A DNA stretch of 64,000 bases, taken from Pararoseomonas sp. SCSIO 73927. GTDB taxonomy: Bacteria > Pseudomonadota > Alphaproteobacteria > Acetobacterales > Acetobacteraceae. The DNA is taken from contig NZ_CP146232.1 in NCBI RefSeq assembly GCF_037040815.1, forward strand, positions 1,544,501-1,608,500, read 5' to 3'. A model generated the notes under the pieces. That model was not told the DNA's origin. It ran no database searches and saw only the letters and a list, made by a program, of their open reading frames with translations. Shown piece after piece: positions 42,310-50,394 of the stretch; within the stretch, counting starts at the first letter, position 1; each line of letters begins with the position of its first letter. The translations under genes and the position numbers were made by a program.

Positions 42310-42988
42310 GGCCGCCCCCGATCAGCCGAGGCCCGGCTCCCTGGATTCCCCAGCCCACATGCGCCGCGCGCGCGGCCGACTGCCCCGCACGTCGCGCGCC
42401 CGCAAAGCCCGGCACCTGGCCCGCCTTCCCGGCCGGCCGCAGGTCGGGCACGGCGCGGAGAGCGCGCTCTGCGAAGCGGCGGTCACGGGCGAAGTCGTTG
42501 TCCGCCTCGTCCACAAGGGCGATGATCTTCGCGCGCAGCCCTTCCACGAACGCCTGCTGGAAGGCGGCACGGGCCAGGCTCTGCGCCCGCACTGTGCGAT
42601 GTCGCTGATAGGCGGGCGAGGCGTAGAACGCGCCGTGCGCCTTTCGAGAGACGGCATCCACCACGCCGTGCAGCCAGTCGGCCACTTCGGGCCAGGGCGC
42701 GCGGCCGATGTAGACCACCTGGGGAGAGCGGCCGAAGTCGTAGTAGAGGCGGCACCGCGTGACGTAGGCGACGGCGGCCCAGAGACCGCGGAGAGTATCT
42801 CTCCCGTCCGCGGGCAGGGTCCGCTCGGCCCGGCCGGTGTGCACGGACTTTTCGTCCAGCCCGTGCTGGCGCATCAGCTCCAGCGCCTTCGCGGCGGCCG
42901 CGACGGCCTCGCCCTCGGTGCAGCCGTTCGCCTCGGTCAGCTGCAGTAGGGCCCGGATCCTCCGGATGACGGCGTCGAGGTCGGTCAC
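42302..42988 (-). CDS. DUF2786 domain phage protein
   Basis: 228 aa. AVIRRIRALLQLTEANGCTEGEA and AAAAKALELMRQHGLDE are the DUF2786 pattern; the C-terminal half (VADWLHGVVDAVSRKAHGAFY) is also conserved in phage members. GTG start 42988 overlaps the small membrane gene. Function unknown. Confidence 0.82.
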   Translation of the reverse strand: MTDLDAVIRRIRALLQLTEANGCTEGEAVAAAAKALELMRQHGLDEKSVHTGRAERTLPADGRDTLRGLWAAVAYVTRCRLYYDFGRSPQVVYIGRAPWPEVADWLHGVVDAVSRKAHGAFYASPAYQRHRTVRAQSLARAAFQQAFVEGLRAKIIALVDEADNDFARDRRFAERALRAVPDLRPAGKAGQVPGFAGARRAGQSAARAAHVGWGIQGAGPRLIGGGRG

Positions 42989-43119
42989 AGCTCGTCCTCG
43001 TCTTCGGCGACAAGGACGTGCCACCAGCCCATGGTGCCAGCGGCAACCGCCACCCAGGCCAGCAGCCAGAGGAGCGCGGTCCAGACGTCGCTAAGTGCGG
43101 AGGTGATGGTGCTCAGCAT
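42985..43119 (-). CDS. 44-aa single-span membrane protein
   Basis: Short frame from ATG 43119 to TGA 42985, between GapR-like and DUF2786 genes; four-base overlap with the next (GTGA) and 3 bp from the previous. Predicted helix VWTALLWLLAWVAVAAGTMG, then an acidic tail (AEDEDEL). Placement and coupling support it. Too small for a family call; superinfection or early membrane function is conceivable. Confidence 0.62.
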   Translation of the reverse strand: MLSTITSALSDVWTALLWLLAWVAVAAGTMGWWHVLVAEDEDEL

Positions 43120-43122
43120 CGC

Positions 43123-43407
43123 CTACATCCCCAGCGCGCGGCGGTAGAGGTCGAGCAGGGTTTCCCGCTCCTCCACCTCGGCGGGTTCCTGCGCCCGCTG
43201 CCGGATGATCTGCTTGACCACGGCCACGTCGAACCCGGCGCTCTTCGCCTCCGCGAAGATGTCGCGGATGTCGTCGGCCAGCGCCTTCCGCTCCTCCTCC
43301 AGGCGCTCGACGCGCTCGATGACGGAGCGGAGCCGGTCGACGGCTACCCCGCCAACGTCCACCTCGTCCTCGCCGTCGTCCGGCTGATCCTCGGCCGTCA
43401 TGCTCAT
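43123..43407 (-). CDS. GapR-like nucleoid protein (DUF2312)
   Basis: 94 aa. RLRSVIERVERLEEERKALADD, IFAEAKSAGFDVAVVKQIIRQR and ERETLLDLYRRALGM correspond closely to Caulobacter GapR, which binds overtwisted AT-rich DNA and aids topoisomerases. ATG at 43407 overlaps the previous stop. It lies next to the MuB gene, so a role in transposition-replication topology is a reasonable inference. Confidence 0.9.
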   Translation of the reverse strand: MSMTAEDQPDDGEDEVDVGGVAVDRLRSVIERVERLEEERKALADDIRDIFAEAKSAGFDVAVVKQIIRQRAQEPAEVEERETLLDLYRRALGM

Positions 43408-43616
43408 GCGGCAAGCCTTTCGCCGTTGGCCCGGCGATGCGCCGGGCGGGGGAGGAAGAGGACCGACGGCGCGAGCGTCGGAGCGGGGACGGCGCGACAA
43501 GTCCGGAAGGCCTCCTCCGCTGCACGGGCGCAGGCGGGGCAGGCGTCGATCCCGCCCGTCGGCACCCAGACGAGGGCAAGGCCCTTACAGGTGCTGCAAG
43601 ATGCAGGGCCGGTCAT
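43404..43616 (-). CDS. Small zinc-ribbon-like phage protein
   Basis: 70 aa. Two CxxC pairs (CSTCKG, CPACAR) 18 residues apart form a likely zinc ribbon; the rest is basic. Coupled by ATGA overlaps to both neighbours. No family name. Confidence 0.66.
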   Translation of the reverse strand: MTGPASCSTCKGLALVWVPTGGIDACPACARAAEEAFRTCRAVPAPTLAPSVLFLPRPAHRRANGERLAA

Positions 43617-43903
43617 GGCGCGGGTGCCATCCCGATCGGGACGGCCAGAACCGCCTCGATCCGAACCCGGATGTGCAGCAGCAGCTCGATGCGCTGCTCG
43701 TGGGTCCGGGTGGGTGTGCTAGCGACGAGGCCGATCTCGTCCACCAGCTCCAACACGGCCTCGACCGCTTCGTCGACGGGGCCGGCGGCTGCATAGCCCG
43801 GCGCGGTCGCCAGGCGCTCCGGCCCGTTCGCCCGGAGGGCTCCCTGTGCCGCCATGGCCACCCCGAGGGCGCAGCTGGCTATGACGATGCGGGTGCGGGT
43901 CAC
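43613..43903 (-). CDS. Small early phage protein, possible signal peptide
   Basis: 96 aa. GTG start 43903 overlaps the MuB stop (GTGA). N-terminus IVIASCALGVAMAAQGALRA could be a weak signal or membrane helix; then an acidic helix (DEAVEAVLELVDEIG) and IELLLHIRVRIEAVL. No family recognised. Confidence 0.6.
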   Translation of the reverse strand: MTRTRIVIASCALGVAMAAQGALRANGPERLATAPGYAAAGPVDEAVEAVLELVDEIGLVASTPTRTHEQRIELLLHIRVRIEAVLAVPIGMAPAP

Positions 43904-44907
43904 GGGCGGCCTCCCCGGCGCGTCGGGTCGATCTGTAGCCAGGCGCGCTCGACGTGCCGGAGCTTTAGCTCCTCACCGGCGGCGGCCGCGGCACGCAGGG
44001 CCATGGCGATGACCTTGTTCAGCGTGCCGAGCGCGCCCGGCTTGCCGGCCAGCGCCCGGAGAGCGCCAAGCACCTCCGGATCGGTGAAGCCCCACGCGCC
44101 CAGGATGGTCTCGATGTCGCCCGGCTTCGGCTCGGTGCGCGACAGGCTGGCCCCCACCCGGCGCGCGAGCTGGGCGTACTGGTCATCGCTCACCGCCCGC
44201 CCGAGGCTCTTGGGGATCAGGTCGTTGCCGAGGATGGCGATACCGACACCGCACTGGTCGTGCCAGTGCCGGATCTGATCCAGACCTTCCAGGCCGTAGT
44301 ACTGCGCCTCGTCCCAGATCAGCAGGCCACCCGAATCCTGCAGGCGGACAATGATGTCGCGGCTGGTGCGTGTCCGCGCCCCGTAGGCGGAGAGGCCCAT
44401 CGCCTGCGCGAGATCCTGGATGGCAGACTTCGCCCCGGCGCAGCCCCGCTGCCCGGTCATCATGTAGACGCCCGACGTCGCCTTCGCGTAGCGACGCGAG
44501 GTCATCGTCTTGCCGATGCCAGGCGCGCCGGAGACGAGCACCATGTCCGGCGTAAACTGCGCGTGCTCCAGCATCAGGGTGATGTCCTGCGCCGTCGGCG
44601 TCAGCTGGAAGTCGATGCCGGACGGGGCGCGCGCACGGGCCGCCTGCCGGGCCTCACGCGACTGCAGCCAGATCTCCACCTTCCGGAGGACCTTGTCGGC
44701 GTCTCCCTTGTAAGACCCCTGTAAGGCGGCCGCGAGGGTGCTCTCACCCACCTTGTTCTCTGCGTTCCCGCCCACCTGGTCGGCCATCTTGCCCCAGGTG
44801 ATCCCGTCAGCCTGGCGTGCCTCGATCCCACGCTTGCGGATGTCGGCGGCCCAAGCCTGCCGGGCCTCCTCGTTCGGGAACTCGTTGCTCGGAAGATCGC
44901 TCGGCAT
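43900..44907 (-). CDS. MuB-like AAA+ ATPase, target DNA activator
   Basis: 335 aa. N-terminal HTH (ITWGKMADQVGGNAENKVGESTLAA split over two helices), Walker A GAPGIGKT (127-134), Walker B LLIWDEA (195-201), sensor GIAILGNDL. ATG at 44907 has AGGAG eight bases upstream. It delivers target DNA to the transposase. 68 bp after MuA; a hairpin spans the MuA stop. Confidence 0.93.
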   Translation of the reverse strand: MPSDLPSNEFPNEEARQAWAADIRKRGIEARQADGITWGKMADQVGGNAENKVGESTLAAALQGSYKGDADKVLRKVEIWLQSREARQAARARAPSGIDFQLTPTAQDITLMLEHAQFTPDMVLVSGAPGIGKTMTSRRYAKATSGVYMMTGQRGCAGAKSAIQDLAQAMGLSAYGARTRTSRDIIVRLQDSGGLLIWDEAQYYGLEGLDQIRHWHDQCGVGIAILGNDLIPKSLGRAVSDDQYAQLARRVGASLSRTEPKPGDIETILGAWGFTDPEVLGALRALAGKPGALGTLNKVIAMALRAAAAAGEELKLRHVERAWLQIDPTRRGGRP

Positions 44908-44970
44908 GTAGTCTCCTCTCTTGCGAGATCCCGGGGGCACGGCCTGCCAGCACAGCCCTGGGATCGGTTG

Positions 44971-44998
44971 GTGGGTCAGGCGTCGCCGCCTGACCCAC
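44971..44998 (-). terminator. 12-bp perfect hairpin across the muA stop codon
   Basis: GTGGGTCAGGCG and CGCCTGACCCAC with a 4-base loop; the muA TGA (44978-44976) lies inside the 3' arm. No T-run follows, so it may be an attenuator or an mRNA-stability/coupling element that sets the MuA:MuB ratio. Confidence 0.6.
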
Positions 44999-46958
44999 TG
45001 ATCAGGCGCAGGGGGCGGGCATGCGCGATGCCGCGCAGCATCTCCTCCTGCAGGTCTTCCGCCTCACCCTTCCGTGCGGCCGCCGCAGGCGCGGCCTTGA
45101 GCGCGGTGTTGCCGGCGAAGAGGGGGCGGACGAGGCGAGGCGGCTCCATCACCGGCGGCTTCGGCACGCGCGGCGCGGCCTTCGCCAGCTCCGTGAGGCT
45201 GAGGAGGCCTTCGGCTTCGACCTTGGCACGGTTCTTCCGCACGAAGTCCTTGCGGCGACGCTCCTGCGTCGCGGCAGCCTCGACGTCCGCGAAGCCCGCC
45301 CTGCTCTCGGCAGCCGCGGCGCCGAGGTATCGACCGTCCAGGGCGTAGACGTGCATCGGCTCGTGCAGGGCATCTGGGTCGAAGCGCGCGACCACCTTCT
45401 GACCGATGCACCCGTGCAGGAACTCGCCCCAGTACCGGTTGCCGTAGAGGTGGATTGCACCGTCCGGCGCTCGTGCCTTCACCGGCTCGGAGGAGAGCAG
45501 CCACATGCGGCGCTGCTCGGCGGTGCCCTGGCGAATGCCAGACGCCGCGTAGCTCTCTGCGAAAACCTGGTCGAAGCTCCGCCCCGCGCACACGACGGAG
45601 CGACGGCCGAGGCGGGCATTGTGCTCGCGCACCCCCTCCTCCACGACCTGGCGGAACACATCCAGGGGTACAACGCGGGAACCGTAATTGCTCGGCTTGT
45701 TGGTCGGGCTATTGCCGGTGTAGGCGCCCTCGAAGGCGGGGTGCTTTGCCAGGTCCTGCGCGAAGTCGCGGAACGCCCGCTCGATCGGCTTCGACTGGCC
45801 GCTGTAGGGCTTGGTCCAATGGACCTTCACCCCGAGCGTCGTCATCAGCCCGTCGGGATCGTCAGCCTGCACCTTAAAGCGGTAGCGATTGGCCTGCCCG
45901 CCGGTCATCCGTTTGTTCGCGAACTCGCGGCCGTTATCGAGCCAGCAGTGCGAGGGGATGCCGAACCCCTCGATGAGATCACCGAATGCGACACGCACCG
46001 CGTGCCAGGAGAGCGTGGTGTCCAGGCGCCACGCCAGGATCTTGCCGGAGTAGAGGTCCTGGAAGGCCACCATGACCGGGCGCACGGGCTTTTCGATGCC
46101 CGGCCACTGAACGCGGACGTCCCAGGTGTGGCCGTCGGCATTCACGGCCTCCAGAGCATGGAAGACCGCCCTGTCGCGCTCCTGATCCGGGATCATTTCG
46201 CGAAGGGCATCCGCGCCCTTGCGGAGCAGTGTCTTCACCCCCGCGGGCAGTGCCTGCAGACGCCGCCGCACGGTGCGCTCGTGCGGGATGGTCCACCCCT
46301 CAGCCTCGGCCTTCATCACGAGGCGGCGCCAGCAGGCCTGGAAGGACGGCTGGGACTGCCGCAGCCACTCGGACTTGATGTAGGTCCAGGCGTCCGGGCT
46401 CATCTCCGCCGTGGCGACGTCGCCCGCGTTGCGCGGCACAAGGCAGGGTAGGCGATCGGCACGCGCTGCGTGCGCGCAGGCCTTGCTCCAGTCGTAGATG
46501 ACGCGCCAGGAGATGCCGCGGCTTTGCGCGACGTGGCGCACGGCGTCGGTGCGGTCCACCCCTCCGAGCACCAGGGCGTCGACCTGGTCGAGCGCCTCCA
46601 GCTTCTCCCGCGCTTTGCGCTTCTTCGTCTCGGTCTGCCGGTCGAACCACGCCCAGCTCTCGGCGACGGACATGCGGGTCGCCTCCGGCGCGCGCACGAC
46701 CATGGTGTGGGTGAGCTTGGCCTGCGCCGCCGCCGGCAGAACCGAGTAGTGGTACTCCAGCCCGCCACCCTGCCCCTGACGCATCCGCCAGCAGCCGCCC
46801 TCCCGCTCCGGCGCGCTCCAGCCCTTGGCGTCCGCCATCATATTCACGCCGCGCTTCGTCGTCGGAATGCCCTGCAGTCCCAGCGCTGCCAGCTCGGCGG
46901 CCGTGAACCATTCCTGCCGCAGCGGTGTGATCGAGGAGGGCGCGACGTCGAGGGGCAT
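44976..46958 (-). CDS. MuA-type DDE transposase
   Basis: 660 aa, as long as Mu A (663). N-terminal Mu-type winged helix (EWFTAAELAALGLQGIP, KRGVNMMADAKGW), end-binding HTH domain about 100-250, RNase H-like core with Asp275 (VNADGHTWD), Asp341 (CWLDNGREF) and Glu393 (KPIERAF), then the Mu C-terminal beta-barrel (FLHGCIGQKVVARFDP) and a basic MuB-contact tail. Binds the 22-bp sites at both prophage ends. TGATG coupling to the upstream gene. Confidence 0.96.
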   Translation of the reverse strand: MPLDVAPSSITPLRQEWFTAAELAALGLQGIPTTKRGVNMMADAKGWSAPEREGGCWRMRQGQGGGLEYHYSVLPAAAQAKLTHTMVVRAPEATRMSVAESWAWFDRQTETKKRKAREKLEALDQVDALVLGGVDRTDAVRHVAQSRGISWRVIYDWSKACAHAARADRLPCLVPRNAGDVATAEMSPDAWTYIKSEWLRQSQPSFQACWRRLVMKAEAEGWTIPHERTVRRRLQALPAGVKTLLRKGADALREMIPDQERDRAVFHALEAVNADGHTWDVRVQWPGIEKPVRPVMVAFQDLYSGKILAWRLDTTLSWHAVRVAFGDLIEGFGIPSHCWLDNGREFANKRMTGGQANRYRFKVQADDPDGLMTTLGVKVHWTKPYSGQSKPIERAFRDFAQDLAKHPAFEGAYTGNSPTNKPSNYGSRVVPLDVFRQVVEEGVREHNARLGRRSVVCAGRSFDQVFAESYAASGIRQGTAEQRRMWLLSSEPVKARAPDGAIHLYGNRYWGEFLHGCIGQKVVARFDPDALHEPMHVYALDGRYLGAAAAESRAGFADVEAAATQERRRKDFVRKNRAKVEAEGLLSLTELAKAAPRVPKPPVMEPPRLVRPLFAGNTALKAAPAAAARKGEAEDLQEEMLRGIAHARPLRLISGSGGDA

Positions 46959-47410
46959 CAGCGGCGCCCCGCCTGTGCGGTGAGCGTCTTCACGCGCCGC
47001 CGGATGCGGTCCTCCTGCTCGCGCAGCTCGGCGACCTCGATCAGCGGCAGGTACTTTTTCTCGATGACCGCCCAGCCAAGCCCTTCCACAAGCATCTGCG
47101 CCAAGCGCCGGTCCTGGGTGGCGTGGAGGAGCGCGACGAAGCGCGGCACGGAGATGCTGTGGTCAGGCCTGGACTGCGCCGCGTAGGCGTCCAGCATGGC
47201 CTTCGTCACCGGAGGCCCGCCGAGGAAGCCGGTCATCCGCGCGGCGATCTGAGCGCGCGACGCCTCCACGGTCGACAGAGCCTTCGAGATGGCCATCGAG
47301 AGGCGCGCCGCGAGGTTCTTGCCCCGCACCTCGTCCGGGTCGAACTCGGCCACCACCGGCGGAGGCTCGTAATCCCAGAGGTTCGGCTGCGTCTTCAGCG
47401 TCATAGGCAT
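46958..47410 (-). CDS. Phage early protein upstream of transposase, unknown function
   Basis: 150 aa. FDPDEVRGKNLAARLSMAISKAL and RAQIAARMTGFLGGPPVTKAMLDAYAAQS suggest an HTH-like helical protein; this gene type is regularly found just before muA in alphaproteobacterial Mu-like phages, so it may regulate or assist transposition. Confidence 0.66.
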   Translation of the reverse strand: MPMTLKTQPNLWDYEPPPVVAEFDPDEVRGKNLAARLSMAISKALSTVEASRAQIAARMTGFLGGPPVTKAMLDAYAAQSRPDHSISVPRFVALLHATQDRRLAQMLVEGLGWAVIEKKYLPLIEVAELREQEDRIRRRVKTLTAQAGRR

Positions 47411-47414
47411 GGCG

Positions 47415-47759
47415 TCAGCGCCACCTCTCGGGACGGTAGGCCTTCTCCCAGGCCACGACCTGGTCCTGCAGCTCGCGCGCCTTCGCCGCGGACGTCTCCC
47501 GGGCGGCCTTGGCCTTGCTCCCCATCTCAGCGAACCAGGCGCGAGAGCCCCGGTTCTTCACCTCCGCGTCGAGGATCTGCTCCTCCAGGGACGAGACGAG
47601 CGCCCGCAGGCCGTTCAGCACGATCCACGCCTCGACGATCGCGACGGCGCCTTTCGCCTCCCCCTGGAAGGTAAGGTCCACCGGGGGCGCGCTCGCAGCG
47701 CCAGCGCCGGTAGCGAGCCTCGTCCCCTCTTCCCGCGCCCGGCGCAGGGCGGGGATCAC
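47415..47759 (-). CDS. Early phage coiled-coil protein, unknown function
   Basis: 114 aa. Alpha-helical, with heptad-like runs (IVLNGLRALVSSLEEQILDAEV; AKAARETSAAKARELQDQVVAWEKAY split). No family recognised. ATGA overlap with the small membrane gene upstream. Confidence 0.6.
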   Translation of the reverse strand: MIPALRRAREEGTRLATGAGAASAPPVDLTFQGEAKGAVAIVEAWIVLNGLRALVSSLEEQILDAEVKNRGSRAWFAEMGSKAKAARETSAAKARELQDQVVAWEKAYRPERWR

Positions 47760-47935
47760 AGTCCGATCTCCGGCAGCAGGATCGTCAGGTCCACGCCGGC
47801 GCCAAGGCTAAAGCCCCCGGCGACCCAACCGAGCAGCAACCCGATCAGGACGGTCAGCGTGGCATCCACCGCCTGCACCGCCCACGGTTCACGCGGGGCG
47901 GGCTGGCGGGGCTGAGAGGGCAGGTAGCGCGGCAT
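47756..47935 (-). CDS. 59-aa membrane protein
   Basis: ATG at 47935 overlaps the previous stop (TGATG), TGA overlaps the next start (ATGA). One or two hydrophobic segments (ATLTVLIGLLLGWVAGGF; GVDLTILLPEIGL). The tight coupling argues it is real despite the size. Function unknown. Confidence 0.6.
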   Translation of the reverse strand: MPRYLPSQPRQPAPREPWAVQAVDATLTVLIGLLLGWVAGGFSLGAGVDLTILLPEIGL

Positions 47936-48156
47936 CAGCCCAGCTTCCTGTCCACGATGCGGCCGGCACGGCTGATGCCGTGCGCCGACAAGGTCCGCAG
48001 CACGCGGGCCGCGGAGCGCGCCTGGACTTGCTCCACCGTCCCCGCCTCGGCGTCGGCAGCACTTTCCTCGACCGCGCGAGCGGCAAGGGCGGCGCCCGCC
48101 GCAGTGTTCAGCTCCGCCATGGCACGGGCCATGCGGCGATCGGTGCTGGTCATCAT
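47935..48156 (-). CDS. 73-aa early phage protein
   Basis: ATGATG start at 48156/48153 overlapping the upstream stop. Ala-rich amphipathic helices (RRMARAMAELNTAAGAALAARA), C-terminal basic end. No family recognised. Confidence 0.58.
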   Translation of the reverse strand: MMTSTDRRMARAMAELNTAAGAALAARAVEESAADAEAGTVEQVQARSAARVLRTLSAHGISRAGRIVDRKLG

Positions 48157-48911
48157 GGAACCTCTCCTCTCTCGCGAAGCTCTCCGACCCACCGCGCGAC
48201 ATCGCCCAGCGGCAGGCCCAGGTCCTCGGCCACCGCGCGGCCGGACATGCCCTTGCGGAGCAGGGCCTCGGCCTCGGCGCGATCGCCGGTGATGCAATTG
48301 ACGACCGGCGGCGGGGCTGGCGGGGGCAGGAAGCCCTCGGCCTGTTGCGCCTCGATCTCGGCCGCGCCGCACGGCGCGCAGGCAGCCTCGCCGTTGTCGT
48401 CGTGGACGGCTTCAGTGCCGGTGGGTGCTCCGCAGAAGGTGCAGGGTTCGCCGGCATCGGCCGCTGGCAGCTCGGCGGGCACGATGACCGGCTCGGATGG
48501 CAGAACCGCCGGCGCTGCCTCGCTGAGCCGCGTCCAGCCCTGGCGGTACGCCTCTGAGACGACGCGACCGTGATGGTAGAACCGCATGCCGGGCAGGCGG
48601 TTCAGGTCCGCCGTGATGAGGAGGGGCGCCACGCCGGCCTCCCACTTCTCCTTCGCCAGCGCGAGGCGCTCCTCCGTCCAGAGGATCGGCGCCGGGCCGC
48701 GGCCAAGGTCTGGCTGTGCTCCCCAGCCCATGACGCTCGCCTTGGTCCGCACGGCCATGGGGCTGGCGATCGGGCGCCCGGGCAGCTCGTTGACGGCCTT
48801 CAGGATGGCGTGGGGGCTGTCGCCGCGGGTCCAGCCGGTCTCCGCGAGGGCGATCCGGTCGAAGGTCCACTCCCCCCTCCGCATGCCGGACAGGGCCTCC
48901 GGCGCGCTCAC
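48153..48911 (-). CDS. Phage early protein with zinc-finger and HTH-like parts
   Basis: 252 aa. N-terminal GcrA-like/HTH-like pattern (WTEERLALAKEKWEAGV, repeated at lower identity as EWTFDRIALAETGWTRG), a CxxC...CxxC pair (CTFCGA, CAPCGA about 27 apart), and a C-terminal HTH (GMSGRAVAEDLGLPLGDVARWV). Probably a DNA-binding regulator; family not known. Confidence 0.66.
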   Translation of the reverse strand: MSAPEALSGMRRGEWTFDRIALAETGWTRGDSPHAILKAVNELPGRPIASPMAVRTKASVMGWGAQPDLGRGPAPILWTEERLALAKEKWEAGVAPLLITADLNRLPGMRFYHHGRVVSEAYRQGWTRLSEAAPAVLPSEPVIVPAELPAADAGEPCTFCGAPTGTEAVHDDNGEAACAPCGAAEIEAQQAEGFLPPPAPPPVVNCITGDRAEAEALLRKGMSGRAVAEDLGLPLGDVARWVGELRERGEVP

Positions 48912-49168
48912 TGCAGCGTCCTCGGGGAGGCAGCCTGCGAAGCGATAGTCCGGTCGAGGGCCGAGCCCCAGGTGTCGATTAGATAGAGGAGCGCGTCCAG
49001 AATGGCGGCGCGGTCTGTGCCTAGGACCATCGCGTGCTGCGCGCTGTCCGCAGCACCCATAACTGCCCCGGCGAAGACGGCGCAGGCATCGAGAGGACCT
49101 TTGCTCTCGATGATCGCGGCAAACTCTTCGGGGCTGAGGCTCCCCCGGATGATCCCGGCCGCGCTCAT
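48908..49168 (-). CDS. 86-aa early phage protein
   Basis: Overlaps both neighbours (ATGA). Sequence LSPEEFAAIIESKGP and DRAAILDALLYLIDTWGSAL suggest a small helical protein. No family. Confidence 0.57.
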   Translation of the reverse strand: MSAAGIIRGSLSPEEFAAIIESKGPLDACAVFAGAVMGAADSAQHAMVLGTDRAAILDALLYLIDTWGSALDRTIASQAASPRTLQ

Positions 49169-50007
49169 GCCGCCGTCTTCCGCGGCGCCGTGAGCGCGCC
49201 CTGGTTGCCCAGGTACTCGATGAATTGGCGGCGCGCTTGGGCGTTCCCGCAGCGGTCCCAGGTCCGGCGCAGCTTGTCGAGCTGGACCTGCGCCAAGTCC
49301 GGATCCGGCGTCTTGCGGTAGGCGCGGATCGCCTCGCCCACGCTCTTCAGGCCCTTGGCCGGATCCAGCAGCAGGTCCACCACGGCGGCCTGGTCGCGCG
49401 GACCCAGCTTCGTCAGCGTGTCCAGCGTGGCACCGTTGTGGGCGAAGCGGGTGGTGGAGAGCCGAGCACGAACCGCGGGCTCCAGCTCGCGATACCGGCG
49501 CAGGGCCCGCTGGATGGACGCTTCGGAGGCGCCGAGGGTGGCTGCGGCCGAGGCCGTGAAGCGGCCGACTTTCAAGTCGTCAGATTTGCCAACTTGATCG
49601 CCGCGCCGCTTCCCGCCGTGCTTCGTCTCGGGGTGCAGCTCCTCCCACACCTCTTTCCGCCGGGCGAGGAAGGCTGCGCGGTCCAGCTCCGACAGCTCGC
49701 GGCGGATGAGGTTCTCGTCGATCTCGGCCAGCTCGGCTTCGAGGTCGTTGCCGAGGAACTCCTTGGCTTCGATCGTCTTCCAGCCAGCCTCGCGGGCAGC
49801 CGGCACGCGGTGACCACCTGCGACCAAGCGGAAGCGGCCGTCCACGTCGGCCGGGCGGACAAGGATCGGGGTGTCCTGCCCCCGCTCCTGGAAACTTTCG
49901 GCGATCGTGGTGACCCAGGCCGGGTCTACCTTCCGGAGGCGGGGCCCGACCTCGATCAGGTCGAGCGGGATCACCTTCGCCGGCGTGGTGAGCTGGGCGT
50001 TGTTCAT
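49165..50007 (-). CDS. ParB-like DNA-binding protein
   Basis: 280 aa. ParB N-terminal domain: IPLDLIEVGPRLRK, GQDTPILVRPAD, FRLVAGGHRVPAAREAG (the GHRR-like box is GGHRVPA). Then the HTH region (GASEASIQRALRRYREL). Frequent in early operons of Mu-like phages of Rhodobacterales and relatives. Its role there is not defined; no ParA partner is present. Confidence 0.87.
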   Translation of the reverse strand: MNNAQLTTPAKVIPLDLIEVGPRLRKVDPAWVTTIAESFQERGQDTPILVRPADVDGRFRLVAGGHRVPAAREAGWKTIEAKEFLGNDLEAELAEIDENLIRRELSELDRAAFLARRKEVWEELHPETKHGGKRRGDQVGKSDDLKVGRFTASAAATLGASEASIQRALRRYRELEPAVRARLSTTRFAHNGATLDTLTKLGPRDQAAVVDLLLDPAKGLKSVGEAIRAYRKTPDPDLAQVQLDKLRRTWDRCGNAQARRQFIEYLGNQGALTAPRKTAA

Positions 50008-50315
50008 GCGGCCTCGCGCTTTTGACGATGCGGGTGGGCCGGGGCGCGGTTACGTTTCCCGGCGATGACGGCGCGCGGCCGCGATTCGCCCTTGGGCGTC
50101 CAGCGGTCGGGCCAGAGTGTGTTGGGGTGTTGGTCGAGCGCCTTGGCGATCCGCTTCTCCAGCCGGACCGAGTAGGTCGGGTCGGTTAGCGTGTTGCTGA
50201 TGGCCGAGCGGTTCAGCTTCCACTGGAGAGAGAGGGCGCGCAGCGAGCCGAAACGCTGACGCAGCGCCGCCTTGATCTGCTCCAGGTGCCAACCCTCGGC
50301 CTCGTTCGCCGCCAT
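50004..50315 (-). CDS. ner: Ner-like early repressor (HTH_35)
   Basis: 103 aa. EGWHLEQIKAALRQRFGSLRALS, LNRSAISNTLTDP and RIAKALDQHPNTLWPDRW are the Ner/Nlp pattern. First gene of the leftward early operon, next to the divergent repressor, as in Mu, where Ner turns down early transcription. Confidence 0.9.
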   Translation of the reverse strand: MAANEAEGWHLEQIKAALRQRFGSLRALSLQWKLNRSAISNTLTDPTYSVRLEKRIAKALDQHPNTLWPDRWTPKGESRPRAVIAGKRNRAPAHPHRQKREAA

Positions 50316-50394
50316 CCGTGACCTCCACCTGACAGCGCACCCCTGACCGGGTGCCCGGTCAGTGAGGGAACGTGTCTAGTCACGTCATAACGCC

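Noticed and set aside
48153..48911. GcrA cell-cycle regulator
   Set aside because: There is only a weak resemblance of W..E....L...W pattern; zinc pairs and phage context do not allow that call.
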